From contig NZ_AMRX01000008.1 in the NCBI RefSeq assembly GCF_000300815.1, positions 682,001-746,000 on the forward strand: a DNA stretch of 64,000 nt. The letters run 5' to 3'. Each line of letters begins with the position of its first letter. Positions within the stretch are counted from its first letter, which is position 1. The notes under the pieces are model-generated. The model did not search any database, was not told where the DNA came from, and saw only the letters and a list, made by a program, of their open reading frames with translations. Both the position numbers and the translations under genes were made by a program. Positions 56,836-64,000 of the stretch are shown here, one piece after another. Origin of the DNA: Gayadomonas joobiniege G7 (GTDB lineage: Bacteria; Pseudomonadota; Gammaproteobacteria; Enterobacterales; Alteromonadaceae).

Positions 56836-58086
56836 ATGACAACGAAAAATCAACAAACCTGTGTGGTAATTGGTGCCAGTCATGGCGGAGTGAACTTTGC
56901 GTTTGCGCTTCGTAAAGAAGGTTGGCAAGGTGACATTATTTTGTTTGATGTAGATCCGGTTTTGCCATATCACAGACCGCCGTTGTCAAAAGCTTATTTA
57001 AGCAGCTCTGATAAGATAGAAAAGCATGCTTTAAAAGCCGAAGAAGCCTACCAAAAAAATGATATTCAACTTCGCCTAGGTGTGCGTGTTGCAGCGATTA
57101 ACCGAAGCGAACAATCAGTTACCTTGGATAATGGTCAGGTGCAAAATTACGACAAATTGGTGATTGCCAGTGGTGCTAGGCCGTTAATGCCGCCGATTGA
57201 AGGTATGCAAACGGTTAATCATTTATATCCGCTGCGTACGGCCGCAGATGTAGAAAATATCCGCAATGCCTTTTTACAAAGTCGACGAAAAAAAGTGGTT
57301 GTGATTGGCGGCGGTTATATTGGACTTGAAACCGCAGCTTCATTAAACAAGATGGGGGCTGAGGTGACTGTGTTAGAGCGGGAATCTCGTTTATTGGCTC
57401 GTGTAACCGCACCTTATATGTCGGATTATTTTAAACACTTGCATGAGTCGCAGGGTGTTTCAGTTTGCACTGGGCAAAATGTTACCAAGATAGAAACTGA
57501 GAACAATAATAATCGAGTGATTTGTGCAGACGGAAAAGCATTTGATGCAGATGTGATCATTGTAGGGGTTGGCATTCGTGTTAATTTAGAGTTGGCGGAA
57601 GACGCAGGTTTGAAAATTGAAAACGGTATTTCTGTTGATGAAACTGCTTGTACAACTGATGAAAATATCTACGCGATTGGCGATTGTAGTTGGTTTTTCA
57701 ATCAACATTATCAAACTCATATTCGCCTTGAGTCTGTGCAAAATGCGGTTGATCAAGCAAAAGTTGCGGCTAAGGCCATTGTTGGTAAAACGGTCAGCTA
57801 CGACGCGCTGCCTTGGTTTTGGTCAGATCAGTACGATGTTAAGTTGCAAATGGTAGGTTTATCAACCGGATATGATGACTTTGTGGTGCGCAACGAAAAA
57901 GATAGCAAAAACAAGTTTTCGGTTTGGTATTTTAACGGCGACAGGCTACTGTCAGTGGATGCTGTGAACAACGCTAAAGCTTACGTGCTGGCAACTAAAC
58001 TCATCAAGTCGGGTGCCATAATTGATAAGGGTAAGCTCGCTGACCCGGACGTTGAATTTAAAACCGAAAATTTACTTATAAACTAA
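56836..58086 (+). CDS. FAD-dependent ferredoxin reductase
   Basis: A 416-residue NAD(P)H-ferredoxin reductase of the putidaredoxin-reductase type: FAD-binding VVIGASHGG at the N-terminus, RPPLSKAYL, second Rossmann VVIGGGYIGLETA (~155-167), and IYAIGDCSW near residues 275-283. It feeds electrons to the ferredoxin and on to the P450. It follows the ferredoxin gene by 18 bases with TAGGATC before ATG. It completes the demethylase trio. Confidence 0.92.
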   Translation: MTTKNQQTCVVIGASHGGVNFAFALRKEGWQGDIILFDVDPVLPYHRPPLSKAYLSSSDKIEKHALKAEEAYQKNDIQLRLGVRVAAINRSEQSVTLDNGQVQNYDKLVIASGARPLMPPIEGMQTVNHLYPLRTAADVENIRNAFLQSRRKKVVVIGGGYIGLETAASLNKMGAEVTVLERESRLLARVTAPYMSDYFKHLHESQGVSVCTGQNVTKIETENNNNRVICADGKAFDADVIIVGVGIRVNLELAEDAGLKIENGISVDETACTTDENIYAIGDCSWFFNQHYQTHIRLESVQNAVDQAKVAAKAIVGKTVSYDALPWFWSDQYDVKLQMVGLSTGYDDFVVRNEKDSKNKFSVWYFNGDRLLSVDAVNNAKAYVLATKLIKSGAIIDKGKLADPDVEFKTENLLIN

Positions 58087-58194
58087 AATATAAATATTTG
58101 AGTATTTTTTAAAGAATCATTGTCAATTGTTTACTTTGGATACAATAGTTATAACTGTATTTTAAAAACCAACTAAACAATAAAGTAGAGCAAT

Positions 58195-60132
58195 ATGATT
58201 TTTAAAAATAAAAACCTCAAATTAAATATAGGCCTCACAGCCTTAGCTGTCATTAGCATCTTGGGTTGCTCTAATGCAACCCAAAACACCCGCTCTTCAT
58301 ATTCTGCAAGCGATACCAGCCTTGATAGCAGTGCTATGCAGCAAGCTAAACCAGCGCCAGAACGCAAGGTGAAACCTAATATTCTTTGGATTTTAACTGA
58401 TGATCAGAGGGCTGATTCAATTGCAGCGGTCAATAAAGCGTTGCGAGGCACGCCCGAAAGTGAACTAGGTTATGTTGAATCGCCCAATTTAGATGCATTA
58501 GCAGAAGAAGGCGTTTTGTTTCCACTGGCTTACAATCAGTCGCCCGGTTGCTCTCCCTCTCGCTATTCAATGGCCACTGGTCAGTATCCTCATCATAGCG
58601 GACGTTATGGTTTTGAATATTCTCACCGCCAAAATGAGCATGCAAAGCCGACCATCCCTGAAGTATTGCGTGCCAACGGATATCAAACTATGTTGGCTGG
58701 TAAAGCAGGTTTACGTATTAAAAACGCGCCAAATAAAGGGGGAAGCCCATTAATTTATGATCACGAAGTTGAACGCTATGCACTAGAGCGAGCTGGCATA
58801 GGTGATTGGGGAAAAAAAGTTGTGACCAACTGGGAAACGAGAAAAACAGTCTCTATCACAGAAAACTTATATTTTCCCGACGGTTCTGTTGATGCTTTTG
58901 TTTATTTCAAAGATGGAAAATATCTAAATAAAGCAAACCCAGTTGATAAAAAGCTCGATATTATTCGTTCATATACGCGTAATTCAGAAACTTTGATCGT
59001 TGCTGGAGAAAGCCCGATGCCAGAAGATAAAACTTTGGACGGTCGTATTTTAGAAGCGTTTCAAAACTACTTGGCTAACGCGAATCAAACATATACTTCA
59101 ATGTTGGGTGATAAAATTGTTGGTCCAAAAGACGATAACCCTGTGATGATTAGTTTAAGTTTCCATTTTCCTCATACACCTGTTTTGCCACCCAAAAGTT
59201 TTCAAGACAGGTTTGAACAGTTCGATTATAAGATCCCTGAGTTTTCTAAAGAAGAGTTAGCTAAATTGCCACCGCAACTGGTTAAACTCTATAAGATCAT
59301 GCAGATTGATGGGTTAACAAAAGCCGAAAAATTACGAACGATACAGGATTATTATGCGTTTACAGCTTATGGTGATCGCTTAATTGGTAAAGCTATTGCA
59401 GACTTTAAAGCATATAACGAACGAGTAAATCGGCCTTATTTGATTATTGCTACCGTTGGTGATCATGGTTGGCACCTAGGTGAACAGGGGATTGAAGCTA
59501 AGTTTGCACCTTGGAATAAATCAAATCATGGTGCCATGATAGTGGTCGACTCATCAGGTGAGTACTTTCCTAAAAATACAGTTCATAAAGAATTTGTTGA
59601 GTATGTAGATATAGCGCCAACTATTTATGCAGCCGCTGGGGTTGATGTGAATAACTCGCTACCCCATTTAGATGGTTTTGATTTATCTGATGTCATCCGC
59701 AAGCCTGAATTAAAGCGCGACTATGTGCTGGGTGAGATGAATCAAATAATTGGTGATAGAGCTTATCTACGTTCAAAACGTTTTGGTTTTTCAATGAAAG
59801 TACGCCCAAAAAATGGCAAACCGGGTGAAACACATAAACCAGGTGAAAATATTGATTGGGCGTTGAATGCTTCAAATAAAGAAGTAGAGCTCGCCCTATA
59901 TGATATGAAGTGTGATCCGAACGAGCGAAATAATGTGGCTTATGACCCTGCTTATCGTGAAATAGCCGAAATTTTACGGAAGAAAGCGCAAAATATCTTT
60001 TTAGGTGATGGCCGCTTAGAAATCGATTGGAAAAAAGACAACATCAGCCATGTTTCAAATTTTGCACCTGGTGCACATGATCGTAGATTAGACGAATTAG
60101 CGGGTATTAAATTGCCTAGCTGTATGAATTAA
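58195..60132 (+). CDS. S1-family sulfatase, lipoprotein
   Basis: A 645-residue sulfatase with lipobox ILGC (Cys25), metal site ILTDDQRAD, canonical maturation motif CSPSR (Cys119), GKAGLR and TVGDHGWHLGEQG. The lipobox predicts membrane anchoring. It follows the P450 trio by 108 bases in the same direction and could be in the same regulon. Sulfate removal and demethylation both act on porphyran-type galactan. It closes with a perfect hairpin. Confidence 0.9.
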   Translation: MIFKNKNLKLNIGLTALAVISILGCSNATQNTRSSYSASDTSLDSSAMQQAKPAPERKVKPNILWILTDDQRADSIAAVNKALRGTPESELGYVESPNLDALAEEGVLFPLAYNQSPGCSPSRYSMATGQYPHHSGRYGFEYSHRQNEHAKPTIPEVLRANGYQTMLAGKAGLRIKNAPNKGGSPLIYDHEVERYALERAGIGDWGKKVVTNWETRKTVSITENLYFPDGSVDAFVYFKDGKYLNKANPVDKKLDIIRSYTRNSETLIVAGESPMPEDKTLDGRILEAFQNYLANANQTYTSMLGDKIVGPKDDNPVMISLSFHFPHTPVLPPKSFQDRFEQFDYKIPEFSKEELAKLPPQLVKLYKIMQIDGLTKAEKLRTIQDYYAFTAYGDRLIGKAIADFKAYNERVNRPYLIIATVGDHGWHLGEQGIEAKFAPWNKSNHGAMIVVDSSGEYFPKNTVHKEFVEYVDIAPTIYAAAGVDVNNSLPHLDGFDLSDVIRKPELKRDYVLGEMNQIIGDRAYLRSKRFGFSMKVRPKNGKPGETHKPGENIDWALNASNKEVELALYDMKCDPNERNNVAYDPAYREIAEILRKKAQNIFLGDGRLEIDWKKDNISHVSNFAPGAHDRRLDELAGIKLPSCMN

Positions 60133-60152
60133 TAATTAACACCTGTGAGCTT

Positions 60153-60181
60153 AGAATACTTGCCGTCATGGCAAGTATTCT
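60153..60181 (+). terminator. Hairpin after the sulfatase gene
   Basis: A perfect 12-bp stem (AGAATACTTGCC 60153-60164, GGCAAGTATTCT 60170-60181) with a 5-base loop, about 20 bases after the stop. There is no T-run, but its position suits termination or 3'-end stabilisation. Confidence 0.6.
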
Positions 60182-60324
60182 GGACCTTAAAAATCAAAGT
60201 TAAATATTATACCAAAATAGATATATTTAACACTTGTTGTAAGCCTTGCCTTTTTTCTAAACTAAATCCAATCAAATACTAACATGAATGTTACAGATGT
60301 AGCAGGTCGTCAGGTTTATTTATT

Positions 60325-61806
60325 ATGTATCTATTAGGGTTGGATATAGGGAGTTCGTCAACTAAAGCGAGCATCCTGGATAGTCAGAGTGGTCAATGTA
60401 TTGCTTCCACCCATTATCCGAAAACTGAATTGAGTATTACGTCGGAACAGGCAGGTTTTGCCGAGCAAGATCCAGAAGTTTGGTGGCAGTGCGTGCAAGC
60501 GGCTTGCAAGGCGCTGTTTGCATTGGATCATGTGGATGCCAGCTTAATAAAAGCGATAGGTATATCGTATCAAATGCATGGTTTGGTTTGTGTTGATAAG
60601 GCGCAACAGGTCTTAAGACCTTCTATTATCTGGTGTGACAGTCGGGCAGTTAATATTGGCCAGCAGGCGTTTGCTCAATTAGGCGAGCAAAGATGTTTGC
60701 AAACCCTTTTAAACTCGCCAGGTAATTTTACCGCATCCAAACTTAAATGGGTTAAAGAAAACCAACCTGAGATATTTGAAAAAATAGATAAGTTTATGCT
60801 CCCGGGTGATTTTATTGCCATGAAATTAACCGGCGAAGTGACGACGACAGCCTCAGGGCTAAGCGAAGGCACCTTATGGGATTTCGAAAAACAAGATATC
60901 GCTGAGCATTTAATGCAGCATTACGGCTTTGATGCAAACTTAATCCCAACTATTGTGCCTAGTTTTGGTGCGCAAGGGCAAATATCGGCACAATCTGCCA
61001 ATCTATTGGGATTATCGCCAGATGTGCAAGTCTGTTATCGCGCAGGTGATCAACCGAATAATGCCCTGTCGCTTAATGTTATGCGTGATGGAGAAATCGC
61101 CGCAACCGCTGGAACGTCCGGTGTTATTTATGCGGTGACAGATAAAAATGCATACGACCCTAAATCAAGGGTTAATACTTTCAAACATGTTAGCGAACCC
61201 AGTCAAGCCGACAGCAACGGCGTTTTATTGTGTGTCAATGGGACTGGACGTTTATATAGCTGGATACGCAGTTTATTAGCAGAGACTGGGCAAAACCCAG
61301 ACTATGAGTCTCTCAACACATTAGCGGCTGGGGTGCCCATTGGCAGCGAAGGGTTAGTTGTGCACCCTTTCGGTAATGGCGCTGAGCGTGTATTAGAAAA
61401 CCAAAACCCGGGTGGTCAATTCCATCATTTGGATTTTAACCGCCATCAACTTGGCCATCTAATGCGTGCGAGCCAAGAAGGCATAGTGTTCGCGCTTAAA
61501 TATGGTTTTGATGTGTTGAAAAACATGGGGGTTCAAGGTGAAGTGATCCGAGCCGGTAAAGGTAATATGTTTTTAAGCCCTGTTTTTCGTGAAGCGTTTG
61601 TCAATACTTGCCAAATCCCCGTCGAATTATATCAAACAGATGGTGCCGAAGGCGCCGCCCGAGGTGCTGGTTTGGGCTTAGGCGTTTTTAAAAATAGAGA
61701 TGAAATGGTTGCCGGTCTTAAACTTAACGAGTGTATTGAACCGGCAAGCGACAAAGTGGTCGCGTATCAAAATGCATATCAACAATGGTTAAATAAAATG
61801 GCTTAA
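60325..61806 (+). CDS. xylB: Xylulokinase
   Basis: A 493-residue FGGY-family kinase: GLDIGSSSTKASI at the N-terminus, SYQMHGLV, WCDSRA, PGDFIAMKLTGE and C-terminal GAEGAARGAG. It phosphorylates D-xylulose. Downstream lies a xylose isomerase gene (28 bases), which fixes the identity. The pair allows xylose to enter the pentose phosphate pathway. Cytoplasmic. The promoter must lie in the 192-base gap before it; no transporter or XylR is visible. Confidence 0.9.
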   Translation: MYLLGLDIGSSSTKASILDSQSGQCIASTHYPKTELSITSEQAGFAEQDPEVWWQCVQAACKALFALDHVDASLIKAIGISYQMHGLVCVDKAQQVLRPSIIWCDSRAVNIGQQAFAQLGEQRCLQTLLNSPGNFTASKLKWVKENQPEIFEKIDKFMLPGDFIAMKLTGEVTTTASGLSEGTLWDFEKQDIAEHLMQHYGFDANLIPTIVPSFGAQGQISAQSANLLGLSPDVQVCYRAGDQPNNALSLNVMRDGEIAATAGTSGVIYAVTDKNAYDPKSRVNTFKHVSEPSQADSNGVLLCVNGTGRLYSWIRSLLAETGQNPDYESLNTLAAGVPIGSEGLVVHPFGNGAERVLENQNPGGQFHHLDFNRHQLGHLMRASQEGIVFALKYGFDVLKNMGVQGEVIRAGKGNMFLSPVFREAFVNTCQIPVELYQTDGAEGAARGAGLGLGVFKNRDEMVAGLKLNECIEPASDKVVAYQNAYQQWLNKMA

Positions 61807-61833
61807 CGCCAAGCGCACATTACAGAGGTGATT

Positions 61834-63165
61834 ATGAGCATAATAACAGGTGATAAAGAGTTTTTTCCAACGGTTGGAAAGATCGAATATGAAGGTCGGG
61901 ATTCGGATAATCCGTTTGCTTTTAAATGGTATGATGCGGATCGTGTGGTTGCTGGTAAAACATTAAAAGAATGGCTGAGATTTTCGGGTTGTTATTGGCA
62001 TACTTTTTGTGGCAAAGGCCATGATCCTTTTGGCCCGGGACCACAAAGATTTGCTTGGGATAATTATGCCGATGCTAAAGGTCGAGCAACTGCAAAAATG
62101 GACGCTGCGTTTGAATTTTTTACTAAAATGGGCTTGGGTTATTATTGTTTTCACGACGTCGATCTAATTGACGAAGAAAACTCATCAGTTGAAGAATTTG
62201 GTAAAAAGCTAGATTTTATTACAGATTATGCTCAACAAAAACAACAGGCGTCTGGCATAAAACTCTTATGGGGTACGGCAAATCTTTTTTCTAACCCGAG
62301 ATATATGAATGGTGCTGGTACCAACCCGCATTTTCCAACACTGGCACGCGCGGCAGCCCAATTAAAGCTGGCTATCGACGCAACCATCAAACTTGGCGGC
62401 GAAAATTATGTATTTTGGGGCGGCCGTGAAGGCTATGTGACCTTATTAAATACAAATATGAAACAAGAGTTAGATAATTTTGCTCAGTGGTTACACACTG
62501 CAAAAGACTATGCGCGCAAGCAGGGTTTCACTGGTAACTTCTTTATTGAACCAAAACCAATGGAGCCCACTAAACATCAATATGATTTTGATACAGCAAC
62601 AGTTGCTCATTTTGTAAACAAATATGGCTTGCAAGATGACTTTAAAGTAAATATCGAAGTTAACCACGCAACTTTAGCAAATCATACTTTCCAGCATGAG
62701 TTGCAAGTGGCAGCTGATAATAACATGTTAGGATCTATAGATGCCAACCGTGGTGATTATCAAAACGCTTGGGATACTGACCAATTCCCAAATAACATTA
62801 ACGAAGCGGTTGAAGCTATGTTGGTTTATTTAGAAGCCGGTGGGTTGCAAGGTGGTGGAGTGAATTTTGATGCTAAAACGCGTCGTGAATCAACCGATAT
62901 GGAAGATATCTTTTTGGGTCATATTGGTGGCATGGATACGTTTGCTCGAGGTTTGATTATTGCTGATGAAATTTTAAATAAATCGGACTATAAAAAATTA
63001 CGAGAAGCGCGCTATGCGACTTTCCAAAGCGGACAAGGCAAGGCTTTTACTGAAGGTAAATTAGATTTAGCTGAACTTGCTAAAATTGGTATTGAAGTGG
63101 GTGAACCAGAGCAAATATCTGGCAAACAGGAACTATTTGAAAATATCATTAACCGCTACATTTAA
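61834..63165 (+). CDS. xylA: Xylose isomerase
   Basis: A 443-residue class-II-type xylose isomerase with the metal and substrate motifs [50 protein letters not shown] and [20 protein letters not shown]. It converts D-xylose to D-xylulose with two divalent metals. ATG 61834 is chosen because AGAGG lies just upstream; GTG 61828 overlaps that box. It is cotranscribed with xylB and ends at a terminator. Confidence 0.95.
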   Translation: MSIITGDKEFFPTVGKIEYEGRDSDNPFAFKWYDADRVVAGKTLKEWLRFSGCYWHTFCGKGHDPFGPGPQRFAWDNYADAKGRATAKMDAAFEFFTKMGLGYYCFHDVDLIDEENSSVEEFGKKLDFITDYAQQKQQASGIKLLWGTANLFSNPRYMNGAGTNPHFPTLARAAAQLKLAIDATIKLGGENYVFWGGREGYVTLLNTNMKQELDNFAQWLHTAKDYARKQGFTGNFFIEPKPMEPTKHQYDFDTATVAHFVNKYGLQDDFKVNIEVNHATLANHTFQHELQVAADNNMLGSIDANRGDYQNAWDTDQFPNNINEAVEAMLVYLEAGGLQGGGVNFDAKTRRESTDMEDIFLGHIGGMDTFARGLIIADEILNKSDYKKLREARYATFQSGQGKAFTEGKLDLAELAKIGIEVGEPEQISGKQELFENIINRYI

Positions 63166-63177
63166 GACTCTCCAAAG

Positions 63178-63204
63178 CAGGCTATCCGGTTATTGGTTAG
63201 CCTG
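63178..63204 (+). terminator. Terminator after xylA
   Basis: CAGGCTA and TAGCCTG arms, extended by two CC/GG pairs past one mismatch, form a hairpin 13 bases after the stop, followed by TCTTTCCCTCT. A plausible terminator of the xylBA operon. Confidence 0.6.
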
Positions 63205-63419
63205 TCTTTCCCTCTCTGCAAATTTTTAAACAACAATCGTTCATATACTATACTGCAACTGATCATACCGCTGTCAGTTAATATGTGCACCAGTTAACAC
63301 TTTGGGTCTGCTTTGTCACAAATTAATTTTTAAGATGATCATTTTAAATACACGGACGTAACAATACCGACGGCGTATCGCATGTGCGAGCGTTTAATAA
63401 AAGAGAATTGGAGATACTC

Positions 63420-64000
63420 ATGAAATATTCTATACCACTAATGTGTACCTTAGGTTTGACAGGCTGCGCGTTAGACTTTAATGACGATGATGATAAAGAG
63501 TTTGTTGAGTTCAACCCAAGCATGACCTTTAATGTCGCCTTGTCGGGTAGTCAAGAAGTACCGGCAGTGATGACAGACGACACGGCAACAGCCAAAATAG
63601 AATATGATGAAGATGCAATGGAGTTTAGAGCGACGTTAGATGTTAGCAATGTTGAGGATTTCCAGGCGGCGCATATACATCAAGGTTATGTGGGCACGAA
63701 CGGCGACGTCGCATTTGCGTTTGCAGAATCAGACTCCTCAGGTATATATCACATTGAAGCAACAGATATTGATCAAGCCGCTGTTGATGAATTAATGCAA
63801 GGGGGCTGGTACGTCAATGTTCACACCGCAGACAATCCATCCGGTGAATTACGTGGTCAAGTTTTATCAGATAAATTCACTTTAATCACTTTCGAGCTCT
63901 CTGGCCACCAAGAAGTCCCTATGGTTGAAACTGATGCGATGGGGTATGGGTATGCAACCTTCAATCAAGATAACATGGCGTTAGATTTAAAAGTGAAAAC
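63420..64000 (+). CDS. CHRD-domain lipoprotein, N-terminal part (3' end outside window)
   Basis: ATG 63420 with GGAG at 63410-63413. The product starts with a lipoprotein signal (LGLTGC, Cys16), then an acidic linker (DFNDDDDKEF), then a CHRD domain: NVALSGSQEVPAV, AAHIHQGYVG, WYVNVHTADNPSGELRGQV. A second CHRD repeat begins at ~residue 155 (TFELSGHQEVPMV) and runs off the window end. CHRD domains are beta-rich modules of unknown biochemical role on exported bacterial proteins. The true length is unknown. Confidence 0.85.
   Translation, partial: MKYSIPLMCTLGLTGCALDFNDDDDKEFVEFNPSMTFNVALSGSQEVPAVMTDDTATAKIEYDEDAMEFRATLDVSNVEDFQAAHIHQGYVGTNGDVAFAFAESDSSGIYHIEATDIDQAAVDELMQGGWYVNVHTADNPSGELRGQVLSDKFTLITFELSGHQEVPMVETDAMGYGYATFNQDNMALDLKVK

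Overview
The window looks like chromosome from a marine, algal-polysaccharide-degrading gammaproteobacterium of the Alteromonadales type, for example a Catenovulum- or Paraglaciecola-like agarolytic genus. This is inferred from AT-leaning base composition, housekeeping genes typical of that group (AcpH, ElbB, BPSS1780-type protein) and the enzyme set. No 16S gene is present, so the genus is a guess.

Layout. (1) 1-19.3 kb is a carbohydrate-active island on the + strand. It holds the 3' end of a GH117-like hydrolase, a TatD/EboB-like hydrolase with a class-I dihydroorotase, a PL7 alginate lyase lipoprotein, a four-gene block of Planctomycete-style proteins (DUF2231-cytochrome-LRR, Tat-exported NHL propeller, PSCyt1/DUF1549/LamG/DUF1553, DUF1501), a sulfatase, a complete GH117 and two overlapping GH50 agarase paralogues. 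(2) 19.4-21.7 kb has a lone AT-rich ABC exporter and a gene-poor patch. (3) 21.7-29.3 kb has the conserved RDD/SpoIIM/DUF4129/DUF4350/MoxR/DUF58 envelope operon and a convergent membrane protein. (4) 29.5-42.6 kb mixes more polysaccharide genes (sulfatase, DUF5060 glycosidase-like lipoprotein, GH2 beta-galactosidase, a sulfatase with an atypical active-site motif) with housekeeping or unknown genes (AcpH, isoprenylcysteine-methyltransferase-like protein, an unknown 732-residue lipoprotein, ElbB). (5) 42.6-54.6 kb, on the - strand, has a DUF6436 protein, an MCP, a Fur-box-controlled operon of three small genes plus a Dpp/Nik-type ABC importer, and two tandem S9 peptidases. (6) 54.7-64 kb, on the + strand, has a MOSC protein, a P450/ferredoxin/ferredoxin-reductase triad of the kind that demethylates 6-O-methyl-galactose, a sulfatase, xylB-xylA, and the start of a CHRD-domain lipoprotein.

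How the parts may work together. GH50 agarases cut agarose to small neoagaro-oligosaccharides, GH117 removes the terminal 3,6-anhydro-L-galactose, GH2 releases galactose, the sulfatases remove sulfate esters, and the P450 system removes O-methyl groups. This points to red-algal galactan (agar/porphyran) use, with one alginate lyase alongside. No TonB-dependent receptor, polysaccharide-responsive regulator or sulfatase-maturing enzyme lies in the window, so uptake, control and maturation must be encoded elsewhere. The most open-ended parts are the Planctomycete-style cytochrome block, the Fur-controlled small-gene/ABC operon and the CENTR-type sulfatase.
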